DNA of 16,471 bases from Coemansia sp. RSA 922 (Eukaryota > Kickxellomycota > Kickxellomycetes > Kickxellales > Kickxellaceae), in NCBI GenBank assembly GCA_027577415.1, contig JANBQS010000504.1, forward strand, positions 1 through 16,471. Reading direction: 5' to 3'. Every line of letters starts with the position of its first letter. Position 1 is the first letter of the stretch. The translations under genes were made by a program, and so were the position numbers. The notes under the pieces are model-generated. The model saw only the letters and a list, made by a program, of their open reading frames with translations, did no database searches and was not told the DNA's origin. Of the stretch, positions 1 to 7,858 are shown one piece after another.

Positions 1-653
1 TGATACCAGCTCGTATGGTGGCTAATAAATGCAGCCGCAAACTGGGCATATGTCTGGGTCATAACCACGGCTGCTGACTCTACCATTGCGTCAAGATGCG
101 AATTGTCAGTCACAAGTAGCTGAGGATGGGCGGTGAACAGATGGCCTACAACAAACGTGCGTCCTGGCAGTTTATATGGTAAGCCAATGTCGGAGCCGCC
201 TTTTCGCGCTGGACTGGTTTTGAGCAGTGCTTGCATTAGGACTTCGGAGCCCCGGACGATGGCCGGACTCTGTATAAGTTGAGTGGCATCTTCGAACGAC
301 AGGCTTTTGAGCCTCTCTACAGTGACATTGGCACGCTGCCACTTGTCGACTGGCCCGCTGAGTATGCGGCGTCGCCATGCTCGCTGAATAGTCACTGTGG
401 CTTCAGCCTCGTCCCCTTGACTGGCCTCACTCTCCCTTGGTCTACTGATGTGCCGCCGTTTAGACAGCTGCTGACTATCAAGAGCTGCTGCTGTTGTCAA
501 AGTAGCAGTTTGCTGTCGATCCGGCTGGTCGTTGCTAGGCGATGGTCTTCGCTTGAGCGTTGTTACTACATCGCCGCTGGAACTAGTCGTCGGCGTCGAC
601 TGTGTACTTTCGTTCTCGCCAGAGGCCGCTTCATTATCGCGCCAGTCGTTCAT
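1..653 (-). CDS. IQ-motif / TCP11-like protein, N-terminal part (runs off the window)
   Basis: An open frame runs from an ATG at 653-651 to the window edge without a stop (217 codons seen), so the C-terminus is missing. The first ~80 residues are polar and low-complexity (Ser, Thr, Gln, Asp, Arg), probably disordered. Residues about 87-98 (TVTIQRAWRRRI) form an IQ-type calmodulin-binding motif. The following part contains LKSLSFEDATQLIQSP and then GRTFVVGHLFTAHPQLL. The second stretch resembles the 'AYMILGHPDAVF' region of T-complex-11-like proteins, followed by a helix comparable to their 'ESAESFV.EFELL' stretch. TCP11-family proteins (Sok1 in yeast) are linked to cAMP/PKA signalling. The IQ motif is directly visible; the TCP11 assignment is from remembered family patterns and moderate only. 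The frame is clean and the upstream bases (654-944) are AT-rich, as expected for a promoter. Confidence 0.6.
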   Translation of the reverse strand, partial: MNDWRDNEAASGENESTQSTPTTSSSGDVVTTLKRRPSPSNDQPDRQQTATLTTAAALDSQQLSKRRHISRPRESEASQGDEAEATVTIQRAWRRRILSGPVDKWQRANVTVERLKSLSFEDATQLIQSPAIVRGSEVLMQALLKTSPARKGGSDIGLPYKLPGRTFVVGHLFTAHPQLLVTDNSHLDAMVESAAVVMTQTYAQFAAAFISHHTSWY

Positions 654-944
654 TAGTCGCAAAAAAATGTAAATTTAGAGTAAATTGGAGAGTCTCATTC
701 AAAAGGAAAATAAAAAATTGCTGACAAAAATACTCTAGTGAACAAAAAAAAAAAAGTGAAAAAGGCACAGACTTTTGGATATTGACATTTTGTGATTACT
801 AATGAGTAATAAGTAGCCATCTGCCAGACCCATGTGCGTATCTCGTGGTTCAAAATAATATCAATGCAAAAAGTATTTGGTTAGTTGTGACATGTGTTCC
901 AAATGGTCATTATTACAAGTCGCTTTGAAGCGCCGCACTATGTC

Positions 945-2633
945 CTACTTTTCCAAAGAACAGGTTGGACTATAGCTAGCATCTCGCGCGATATCTTCTA
1001 GTGCTATCCCTGTAGTCTCTGGTATGGCCCAGTAAACAGATGTTATAGCAGCAACGACCAAGAATGCGTACAGCCAGAAAATAACAGGCAACGTCACGAC
1101 AAATGCCAAGTGCAAGAACGACACAGTCCATATGTAAGAAAATATCCAGTTGGATATGGCGGCAACTGCGCCTGCTCTGCTGCGCAACGCCTGGCTAAAC
1201 ATCTCTGACTGAATGACCCAAGGAATGCTGCCGAGTCCAAGCGAGAATGCGCCTAATGAAAATATAATCGATGCCACTGCTAGCCAACTGCCTGCTCTGC
1301 TACGCACGGTATCCATGGGACAGCTAGCTGAGAGCTGAGAGCTACTCGATAGTAGTGATTCGTGCGATAGACAAAGGCCAGTTTGTGTTTCCCATCCACA
1401 GGCCGTGTCTAGCAAACAAGAGCCGCACCGTGTGTATCCATTGCAGCTGGATTTGTTTACTTGGTCAAATCCAGTAATTGCCACAAATGACCCACCCAAA
1501 ACGACTAGCCCTGCTGCCATAGCCATCGTCGAGATCAATAAGAGCCGTTTGCGTCCCAATCGGTCAATAATACCCAATGACGCAGCCGCAGCCAAGAACT
1601 GAACCAAGCCTAGCAGTATAATCGGTAGCTGAGATGCGTGGGTCTTGGTCAGTCCCAGGATTTTGAACAGATACACGGAAAAATACTGCAAGGCACTAAA
1701 TCCTGACGACTGTTTTGCCACTTGAAGCATACACGAAATTGCCAGTGCCTTTCGGTTGCTGGCATTAAACAACTGGCTGAATTTTGGTGACAGTCCCTCT
1801 TCACTCTGTATCGCCTTTTTCAGCGAGTCGGCTTGGCTAGTAATGTCTTCTTCAGATAGGAGCTTTGGATGATTTAGCTGCCGAATAACCGCTTTAGCCT
1901 CCTCGAATTTCCCGCGATATATCAGGTCACGGGGAGAATTTGGCACAAGCATGAATAGCAAAGCTGCCAAGCACAAACAGAGAAAGCTGTTTATGATAAA
2001 CGCCCATGTACTGCTATTCTCACCAACATTGAGAACCATGATCAACGTGTATCCTACGGGCATCCCTAGGTTTATGGCAACCATGTTGAAGGTAATAAAC
2101 AGACCTCGAAACTCCTTGGGCGACAACTCACCAATATAAACTGGTGCAATCATTGATGATACTCCCAGCGCTACACCAATGACAGTTCGACCGACTATAC
2201 ACATGGTGTAGTTTGTGGATACTCCTACCAGCATGGACCCAGTAGCATATACGAGCGAGCTCATGAGGAGCATTGTTTTTCGACTAAATCTGCTCGCTGC
2301 CACAATAAACAGCACAAGACCTAATATCGCCCCTAAAGACGTGCTGGCACCCAGGTATTCTATCTGCAGGGCATCGAGTTTGTAGCGATCCTTCAGCTTT
2401 GACAGCGTCCCCGAAATAGCCTAAAATCAATAGATACCAATTAACAACTATTTATATGTACACACGCAAGCTCAAAATGTGGTAGTATAATTCTTATTGG
2501 TGCTGTGGGCAATAGTTACCGTCGTGTCTAATCCGTAGAGTAATCCATATGAGGCGATAATAACAACGTAGTATGTTGTGCGTAGCAAGAACAGTTTTAC
2601 AAAGTTCTGGATAGCCGGCATTGCGACGGACAT
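945..2633 (-). CDS. MFS sugar/inositol transporter, HMIT (SLC2A13)-like, two exons
   Basis: Spliced gene: exon 1 2633-2520 (38 codons), intron 2519-2421, exon 2 2420-945; 529 residues. The exon join restores the helix-1 signature (YGLLYGLDTT + AISGTL, matching the family's 'GYDTGVISGAL'). Other sugar-porter signatures: GRTVIGVALG and PVYIGELSP (about 116-138), a changed PESPR motif (PNSPR, about 198-202), DRLGRK (324-329) and PETTG (505-509). The loop between helices 9 and 10 (about 364-405) is expanded and has six cysteines (CNGYTRCGSC, then CGWE). This is like the PSI-type loop of animal HMIT and plant INT2-type proton/myo-inositol symporters. The next segment (GLGSIPWVIQSEMF, SNWIFSY, SFLHL) also resembles HMIT. 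Likely role: proton-coupled uptake of myo-inositol or a related polyol at the plasma membrane. Transporter class is firm; substrate is inference. Confidence 0.88.
2421..2519 (-). other. Intron of the HMIT-like transporter gene
   Basis: A 99-nt phase-0 intron with donor GTAACT (from 2519) and acceptor TTTTAG (ending 2421). A TTAAT stretch about 25 nt before the acceptor could be the branch site. Removing it joins ...LDTT to AISG... in the same frame, which rebuilds the conserved first helix of sugar porters; without it the frame upstream of exon 2 meets stops in the AT-rich stretch. Confidence 0.88.
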
Positions 2634-2737
2634 GGAATAAATTATTAAAGAACAATACTATTTTCTAGGTATATAAAAGCAAGGGATATTGCCAAAGAAG
2701 GCATTTTTTTATCCTGCTTCAGAGACAATATTTTGTC
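2634..2737. promoter_or_regulatory. Divergent promoter with TATA box
   Basis: Short AT-rich interval between the transporter start (2633, minus) and the small plus-strand ORF (2738). TATATAAAAG lies at 2670-2679 on plus, about 60 bp before the ATG at 2738, a normal TATA distance. Read on minus, the same core (TATATA) is only ~37 bp from the transporter ATG, which is close, so it more likely serves the plus-strand transcript. Confidence 0.5.
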
Positions 2738-2914
2738 ATGGCCACCTTGCCTCACTCTAATGACTCGATTGAAGGCGCCAAGACGAGGCTACGCTTGAAT
2801 ACGCAGCGAGAAGACAGAGAGAAAGCAAATGACAGCAGACAGTTTGGCTGGCTAGCTAGCTGGCTTAAGCGCACAGGTGAAATGCCGGAGCAACTGATAT
2901 ATCCCCAAACCTGA
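2738..2914 (+). CDS. Possible small protein of 58 residues, unknown function
   Basis: ATG at 2738, TGA at 2912-2914. The product is polar and charged (many Arg, Asp, Asn) in its first ~36 residues, then has a Trp-rich patch (FGWLASWLKRTGEMPEQL). I do not recognise it. A TATA box lies at a suitable distance upstream and the reverse neighbour starts just beyond, which supports a real transcription unit. An alternative model uses a donor at 2877 (AG|GTGAAA) and an acceptor ending at 2978 (TTCTAAG branch-like sequence, then CCTAG). That would replace the last 12 residues with a ~34-residue tail ending at a TGA near 3083. Either could be right, or the ORF may be chance. Confidence 0.35.
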   Translation: MATLPHSNDSIEGAKTRLRLNTQREDREKANDSRQFGWLASWLKRTGEMPEQLIYPQT

Positions 2915-3291
2915 ACAAATGAGGCGGGTAAAAAAAGGGTATCTCGTTTCTTCGTTTCTAAGAATAACCCAATCCTAGTCGGGTGGCACCACTTGTCAAT
3001 AGATGAATGTGACACTAGTTTCTTGCAAAGTCAAAAAATGCGGCGTATACACAGCTCGTTTCTTCTCTTCCGAGTGAGCTGAGTGAGTCAATGAAGCATT
3101 GACAACTCAATTGTATGTACTTTTCTTTTGTCGCCTGCCACTACTAGTGCTCAAATAGAGACTACAGGCGAGACGTGAGGCTGATGTTGCCAAACGATGA
3201 AATGAATAACAGAGTATTTGTCATACAGTGTTTGAAATACATACTTTATTGTCACCAAACACTAGCATTAAAATACATATCGGGCCCCAGC
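2915..3291. other. Intergenic stretch, no clear gene
   Basis: Lies beyond the small plus ORF and at the 3' end of the HIU hydrolase gene. On minus, AATAAA (plus 3245-3250) sits about 42 nt after the hydrolase stop and is a good polyadenylation signal. A perfect 7-bp inverted repeat with a 3-nt spacer (GTCAATG-AAG-CATTGAC) is at 3089-3105 and overlaps TGAGTCA at 3086-3092, the Gcn4/AP-1 consensus. A reverse frame of ~87 codons across 2752-3015 has no family signal. I see nothing else. Confidence 0.5.
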
Positions 3292-3657
3292 TTAGCTACC
3301 GCGATAAGTGGTGTATGAGAAGGGTGCCAGGTTAAGTGGGATGTGGTAGTGAGCCGCTGGCTGGTCGATCTCGAATGCGACATCGACGAAGGGGTAAAAG
3401 CTCTTCTCTCCGTGTAGGGCAAAGTAGGTCTTGGTATCAAAGCGCACAGTATACACGCCCGGAGCGAGAACATGGGTGGGCTCAAGCAGGGATGGGCAGC
3501 GGCCATCCTCATTAGTGACGCCACGAGCTATCACTGAGCTCTGTCCGGCAGACGCCGCAGTGGAGGTTGGTGCGTAGCTGATAGAGATAGGCACGCCGCG
3601 GGCAGGCAAGCCGCGGGCAGCATCGAGAACGTGCGAGGTGATAGGGCTAACTCCCAT
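3292..3657 (-). CDS. 5-hydroxyisourate hydrolase (transthyretin-like)
   Basis: Single-exon 121-residue protein, the usual length of this family. It hydrolyses 5-hydroxyisourate (from urate oxidase) to OHCU in urate breakdown, as a homotetramer. Hallmarks seen: N-terminal TSHVLDAARGLPA with the active-site His at residue 9, EDGRCPSLL with Arg53, HYHIPLNLAPFSYTTY with His105, and the diagnostic C-terminal YRGS (118-121). That tetrapeptide separates true HIU hydrolases from transthyretin. I see no obvious C-terminal PTS1 or N-terminal PTS2 peroxisomal signal. Start chosen at the ATG at 3657 because the conserved first strand begins right after it. The gene is divergent from the Borealin-like gene and shares its upstream interval; an AATAAA follows the stop. 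Confidence 0.95.
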   Translation of the reverse strand: MGVSPITSHVLDAARGLPARGVPISISYAPTSTAASAGQSSVIARGVTNEDGRCPSLLEPTHVLAPGVYTVRFDTKTYFALHGEKSFYPFVDVAFEIDQPAAHYHIPLNLAPFSYTTYRGS

Positions 3658-4001
3658 GGTTGATTATAGAGATATATGTGGAGGAGAAAAAGGGAACGAG
3701 TTTGGAAAAAGGAAGATAACAGAGACAAGTGGCGGCGACGACGACGTAGCACCAATATTTGCCAGTGCGGCGAATATTGGCGCTGCTCTTGCTAAAATAT
3801 GCGCGCGCTTTGTGGTTCGCCACGGATGCGACTCCATGGCGACTCAGCTCGCTTGGTTTAATGAAAACAGCAACTCTTTATTTTTTTGGCTCTACTTTGC
3901 TTGGCACAATGCAAATCGTTCTTCTACTTCGTACCTACCTCAATTGACTATTAGTTTACTATCGAACGACTCTGCCACTATCATAAGCGCGGGCAGCTCA
4001 A
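3658..4001. promoter_or_regulatory. Shared divergent promoter, HIU hydrolase / Borealin-like gene
   Basis: This interval of 344 bases separates two start codons pointing away from each other, so it must hold both promoters. Near its middle lies a CCAAT box facing an inverted CCAAT box (3752-3780, described separately). The part next to the Borealin-like gene is AT-rich (around 3870-3900). An open plus-strand frame crosses it and overlaps the Borealin ORF in another frame, but has no family signal. Confidence 0.55.
3752..3780. repeat. Palindromic CCAAT/ATTGG element
   Basis: Left arm CCAATATTTGCC (3752-3763), loop AGTGC (3764-3768), right arm GGCGAATATTGG (3769-3780). The arms are 12 bp and pair at 11 positions; the exception, T3760 with G3772, is a wobble pair. 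Each outer end is a CCAAT box, one per strand, the site bound by the Hap2/3/5 (NF-Y) complex. It lies about 95 bp from one ATG and 220 bp from the other, so it could serve both genes. Confidence 0.55.
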
Positions 4002-4433
4002 ATGAATTCGTCGTTACCAGACACAAATCGCGACACTCCGCAGGACGGATGTCTAAGCCCTGGTGCCTTGTCCAGTAGGACAGTTAGGTCAGTCAACAGA
4101 GAAGCACACATACAACTGGCCCACGAGCAGCGCACTGCGATGCTAGAGAACTTTGACATGGAAGTAGAGGACAAGATTCGCTTAATGCGCGCTCAACTCG
4201 ATGCAGACAAAATGGACTTGATTCTCAAGGCAGACTGCGACGTAGCGCAGCTCCCAAAGTGCGTGCGCGATATGCCATTAGCGACGTTTTTGCGCGAGTA
4301 TGGTGGTGACGTGTCTGCCGCCGTACGTGGTGTACTGAAGATCGACGACAAGGGCAGAGAGACCATGGTGCCATTGCCGGAAACGCCGCTTGTCATCCGT
4401 GCTCGACGCAAAGTTGTAGCAAAGACCACATAG
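4002..4433 (+). CDS. Borealin/Nbl1-like chromosomal passenger complex subunit
   Basis: 143-residue protein. Residues about 38-100 match the Borealin N-terminal pattern: a long amphipathic helix (LENFDMEVEDKIRLMRAQLD) followed by a short segment where Leu-Pro and 'lR.M....FL' recur (QLPKCVRDMPLATFLREYGG). In the family this helix forms a three-helix bundle with Survivin (Bir1) and INCENP (Sli15) and targets Aurora B to centromeres and the spindle midzone. The first ~30 residues are Ser/Thr/Pro/Arg-rich, plausible for kinase sites. The C-terminal ~40 residues are basic (IRARRKVVAKTT). The protein is longer than yeast Nbl1 (about 73 residues, from memory) and shorter than animal Borealin. Identity is by pattern recognition; no search was run. 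It converges on the CSN7-like gene downstream. Confidence 0.72.
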   Translation: MNSSLPDTNRDTPQDGCLSPGALSSRTVRSVNREAHIQLAHEQRTAMLENFDMEVEDKIRLMRAQLDADKMDLILKADCDVAQLPKCVRDMPLATFLREYGGDVSAAVRGVLKIDDKGRETMVPLPETPLVIRARRKVVAKTT

Positions 4434-4574
4434 CGGCGGCGTAGTCCGTGTTGCTGTTTGAATTCATTTGCATGTATTCCATATCAAACATCGTCTCCAT
4501 TCTCCCAAATTTTAAACTAGCATGATGTATGTATTGGCCTAGTCGACATAGAGATCCAAAAGACTAGCTGGTAA

Positions 4575-5526
4575 CTAAAATTCGCCTGCACCAGTTCTTC
4601 TCTCTTCGTTTTGGTACTCGGAGCTGGCATACTGAGAATCGTAGCGCGCTAGACTTTCGGGCTCACCGCCTGCCGAGGCGTGTGCCATGTGCAGGTCTTG
4701 CAAGGCAAATGTGAACTCGCGCTCCTTTGCACGCTTAGACACCAATTTCTGCTCGGCGTCATTCACGCCAGCCGTTAGCATGTCGAGCTCCTTCTCACAG
4801 ACCGCTGACCACTTATCCAGCGATTCATAGATGGCCTGGAGGTCTCCCCGACGCACGTCGCGTCCTACAACAAACTCAACCTCAACCAATCGGCGCTGCT
4901 GATCGAGCTTAGCCGACAACAGACCCTTGTAAATGGTGTCAATGACCAGGTCCTCCATCTGCTGCTCGTGTGCGCAGTCAAGCTCGCGGATCAGGTCGTC
5001 ATATGGCAGGACCTTTGAGACTGAGGCAAGGCTCACCAAGGACAAATGCTTCAGTTTCTCTAGCTGCCGCTCCGTTAGTTCTGGTAGCTGCGCAGAGACG
5101 GCTACAACTTGCAAAAAAGAACCAAAAAGAGTGAAATACACAGCCTATTAGTTTCATTCCAATAAGGCGGGTCGGTGATAGACATGCAGTCTTTGTAGCG
5201 GCAATTGCGACTCACCTTTATAATCGCTGAGAGTGCCAAAGGAAAACAGCTCCAGCAGGTTCCAATACGCATTGGGCTGTTCCGACGCTGCGAGCTACAC
5301 TTGTACAACCAAGAAGTGATGTTGTTAGAATACCAATTAGGAATGCTGCGCACAAAAAAATTGGCAGTTACATTGACATTAGCCAAGGACGTACCTCACG
5401 AGCCTTGGGCGAATCCAGCACCCGGCCAAAGTGGTAAATGCCCTCGCTTTCGAGCAGCTGCTGAATGACTTGAATAACCTCCGACTCTGTCGTTGCCGTG
5501 TGTAGTGCGCTCAAGTATGTATCCAT
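4575..5526 (-). CDS. COP9 signalosome subunit 7 (PCI domain), three exons
   Basis: Exon 1 5526-5395 (44 codons), exon 2 5294-5216 (79 nt), exon 3 5101-4575; 245 residues. The joined protein has the CSN7 pattern: EGIYHFGRVLDSPKARE (about 28-44), then NAYWNLLELFSFGTLSDYK, then a PCI/winged-helix region (LPELTERQLEKLKHLSLVSL; LPYDDLIRELDC; MEDLVIDTIYKGLLSAKLDQ). It ends in a C-terminal helix where EKELDMLTAGVNDAEQKLV looks coiled-coil-forming. CSN7 is a scaffold subunit of the COP9 signalosome, which removes Nedd8/Rub1 from cullin-RING ligases. Splicing restores conserved sequence across both junctions, which is strong support for the model. The start ATG at 5526 is the first in frame, ~157 bp after the stop of the F-box-like gene on the same strand. 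Confidence 0.9.
5102..5215 (-). other. Intron 2 of the CSN7 gene
   Basis: 114 nt, phase 1, donor GTGAGT (from 5215) and acceptor TTGTAG (ending 5102). It joins LSDYK to AVSAQLPEL by completing a GCC codon across the junction. Confidence 0.87.
5295..5394 (-). other. Intron 1 of the CSN7 gene
   Basis: 100 nt, phase 0, donor GTACGT (from 5394) and acceptor GTGTAG (ending 5295). It joins SPKARE to LAASEQPNAYWN, continuous in CSN7-type sequences. Confidence 0.87.
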
Positions 5527-5683
5527 TTCGAATTTGTCACGGAAGAAATTTCTTTAGAATGTGGTCTCCAGCTATTAAGAAGAAAAAAAATGGCGAAAGT
5601 AGAAAGAAGGTTTGTGCACTAAGCCTACTGGAGCCCAGTATGGGGGGGACACTCAACCCAGCTGACGTTGTTGCATTGGAGCC
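5527..5683. other. Short spacer with two copies of a GGAGCCC element
   Basis: Between the CSN7 start and the stop of F-box-like gene 1. It holds TACTGGAGCCCAGTATGGG at 5626-5644, whose core is a 6-bp inverted repeat (TACTGG-AGC-CCAGTA). A second related copy is at 5663-5685 and reaches into the F-box-like gene's stop codon. A close relative lies at 11716-11745. It must also contain the CSN7 promoter, but I see no clear TATA box. Confidence 0.5.
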
Positions 5684-7429
5684 CTAGTTCGCTACCGTTG
5701 CCCTTTTGGCTTGTACCGTTTTGACATTGGGGATATTATTGCTCCACCCTCCAAATAGCAAGCGCCGCAGCCGAGTCGCATGTTGTCTGTAGCCGTTTGA
5801 GGCAATCATCTCCTTCATGTGCGCCATGAACAACTCGCGAGAGTTGGCCGGAACGGCCACGTAGTCGAAATTTGGGCATATCAAGGCCAACAACAACGCC
5901 CACTTGACCGCGATTTTAACATCAAAGTCGGAGTCGGAATTAATGCGCCAGCAACGAAACCACTTGCCCATGTGTGGGTATTTTGCTATTACGTATGCGG
6001 GGAGGTTGTGTTTGGCAATGCTTCTGGGCAACGGATCAAACTGTAGGATTTTGGAGCTTAGATATGAGAGAAGTGGGAGAACTTTGACCAGCGCGATGAC
6101 GTCCAAAATATGCATACGCGTATGTGTCAGTTCAAGTGCCTGAATGCGCTTATGTTCGCCGAGTGTCGTCGTTATCGGCCCGAGTCTTGGATGGGACATC
6201 AGCGTAGTGAACTGTCGAACTGGTGCGTTTGGACCAATAGTTAACCCAAACTTCATGTATTCGAACTCCGAAGCGGATCTGGGCTCTGGTAGGTCATAGT
6301 TCCACCCCAGATTGACAGATTGGAGTCTCGGATGACTCGTAGGCGTAAAGACAATGTTATCCCTAAGCACAGTAATCGTGTTTAAGGTCAGATACATGTT
6401 CAGCCACTCGAGTGTGGCAGCATTGCCCCGGAAAGGCGTGTCATCGCCAATAGGACTCGCTAGTACGAGGCTCAGATACCGAAGACGGGGGAAGGGCAAT
6501 GCGCCAGGAAATGTTGGCCCCATTGACGAGTCCGTACACTGCCCGGTTCCAAGAATCAGCTTGTACAGGCAGGGGTACTGCACATAGCTACCGTCGGCGT
6601 TTTGAATGAGACCAGCGATATTCTCGTTTCTCTGCAAATAAATGCTCAGGTATTGCAATGTCGGCGCGTTGTGCCGTGCCAAATGCACCATCGACTCAAA
6701 CTCGAATCCATTGACGTCCATGTATACCAGGCGACGAATAGTAATCAAAGATGAGTCCAAGCATATCGGTCTACTAAGGTAGATAAACTCCATATCGCAT
6801 ATGGACTGGCAGATCTGCGAGGCTAGACTGTTGAATTGCTGGCTCGGGAGACGTGTTTCGATGGAAATGTTGCGCGTCGACTTTATGTAAATCTTTTGTA
6901 CCATAGGCGCTATCTGTTTAATATGACGTACAAACGCGCGGATATTTGCCCCAATATCTTGCGGAGCAGTCACATCGTCTGCGAAATGCTCCGATTTACG
7001 AGTAAAGTCAAACTTGAAACACAGCAAACGAGCCTTTGGAAACGTATAGTCGACGTAGGGCTTACGCAACAACGCCTTGAGTGCGAGTCCATTGTAGATA
7101 TGATCCTCGCCTAATTCGATAAAAAGAATTTTGGCATATAGGTGCGTAGGAAAGTTACTGCGGATGAGACAACCCAACCACGTAGATCCCACTACCCAGA
7201 CTTTGGCTGACACTTTATCAATGGCCAAAGTGTGTGTCCGACAACAGTGCGAGATAGCGACTGCACGAAAGCAATGACAGACACTCAATAGTGGCAACAG
7301 TAGGCCCACATGTCCTTTGGAGCCTTCAATGACGCCATCAAACTGTAGACGGCTGCTACCTACGACATGGCCTACAATGGATTCAATAATATGAAGTGGG
7401 AGTATCTGGATAAGTGGAACACGATGCAT
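5684..7429 (-). CDS. F-box-like / leucine-rich lineage-specific protein, paralogue 1
   Basis: 581 residues in one exon. The frame is open to 7483, but the first in-frame ATG is at 7429 (AAAATGCAT context), and the paralogue at 9885-11645 starts at the matching place. The N-terminus (QILPLHIIESIVGHVVGSSR) has the 'LP..ii..Iv..v' look of an F-box helix, followed by 'LLPLLSVCHCFR', as in F-box proteins. The rest is irregular leucine-rich sequence with recurring 'YPCLYKLIL', 'PFPRLRYLSL' and 'HPRLQSVNL' units, consistent with degenerate LRRs. The C-terminus (MAHMKEMIAS, RLRRLLFGGW) is shared with the paralogue. A substrate-receptor role in an SCF-type ubiquitin ligase is possible but unproven. 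I recall proteins of this pattern as abundant in Coemansia. No transmembrane segment or signal peptide seen. Confidence 0.75.
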   Translation of the reverse strand: MHRVPLIQILPLHIIESIVGHVVGSSRLQFDGVIEGSKGHVGLLLPLLSVCHCFRAVAISHCCRTHTLAIDKVSAKVWVVGSTWLGCLIRSNFPTHLYAKILFIELGEDHIYNGLALKALLRKPYVDYTFPKARLLCFKFDFTRKSEHFADDVTAPQDIGANIRAFVRHIKQIAPMVQKIYIKSTRNISIETRLPSQQFNSLASQICQSICDMEFIYLSRPICLDSSLITIRRLVYMDVNGFEFESMVHLARHNAPTLQYLSIYLQRNENIAGLIQNADGSYVQYPCLYKLILGTGQCTDSSMGPTFPGALPFPRLRYLSLVLASPIGDDTPFRGNAATLEWLNMYLTLNTITVLRDNIVFTPTSHPRLQSVNLGWNYDLPEPRSASEFEYMKFGLTIGPNAPVRQFTTLMSHPRLGPITTTLGEHKRIQALELTHTRMHILDVIALVKVLPLLSYLSSKILQFDPLPRSIAKHNLPAYVIAKYPHMGKWFRCWRINSDSDFDVKIAVKWALLLALICPNFDYVAVPANSRELFMAHMKEMIASNGYRQHATRLRRLLFGGWSNNIPNVKTVQAKRATVAN

Positions 7430-7858
7430 TTTGAGGGGGTGACAGCAAGTAAGTAATGAAGCAGATACAAATGAGTGAGACAATTAATTAAAAATGCAAC
7501 AATTCAACGAGCGCCGTACAAGTAAAATATGCATGTACAGAAATACAATTATGGACTTTGAAAGCCGGTGTCTTCCGATGGGTGGTTCCGGAAAGTTCGA
7601 ATTAAGAGTGCAGGTCGCTGCGCCACTGGCCGCAGCCACTACTTCAACACATCACTCTATGTTCCCAGCGCTTACGTGTACAGCAATCGAGTGTATAAAA
7701 GGCATGATCTGGCCATGGCTCTCTCTTTCGTTGCACCACCATCGGTTTATAACAAAAAGTTTCATATCATTCATTTCTCTTTGCCTTTATATCTGCACTC
7801 AAGTGAAATATTTACACCCTTGCATCAACCCTCTACACAGGAGTAAGAATTCGACACC
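7430..7858. promoter_or_regulatory. Divergent promoter region, F-box-like gene 1 / recombinase-domain gene
   Basis: 429 bp between two divergent starts. A clear TATA box, TATAAAA at 7694-7700 on plus, is ~160 bp before the ATG at 7859. The segment 7740-7850 is pyrimidine-rich, as expected for an untranslated leader. The ATG itself sits in a good context (CACCATG). Small open frames here (from 7494 and 7568) have no family signal. No clear TATA box is seen for the minus-strand gene. Confidence 0.5.

Noticed and set aside
279..656. Plus-strand frame of 125 codons
   Set aside because: Opposite the open minus-strand IQ/TCP11-like frame, which runs 217 codons without a stop and has an IQ motif.
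1168..1310. Near-repeat CTGCTCTGCT(A/G)CGCA on either side of the sequence coding helix 10
   Set aside because: It encodes two Arg-Ser-Arg-Ala-Gly stretches in the transporter; too short to claim a duplication and both sit in ordinary coding sequence.
3638..4078. Plus-strand frame of 146 codons across the divergent promoter
   Set aside because: Starts inside the HIU hydrolase gene, overlaps the Borealin-like ORF in another frame and has no family signal.
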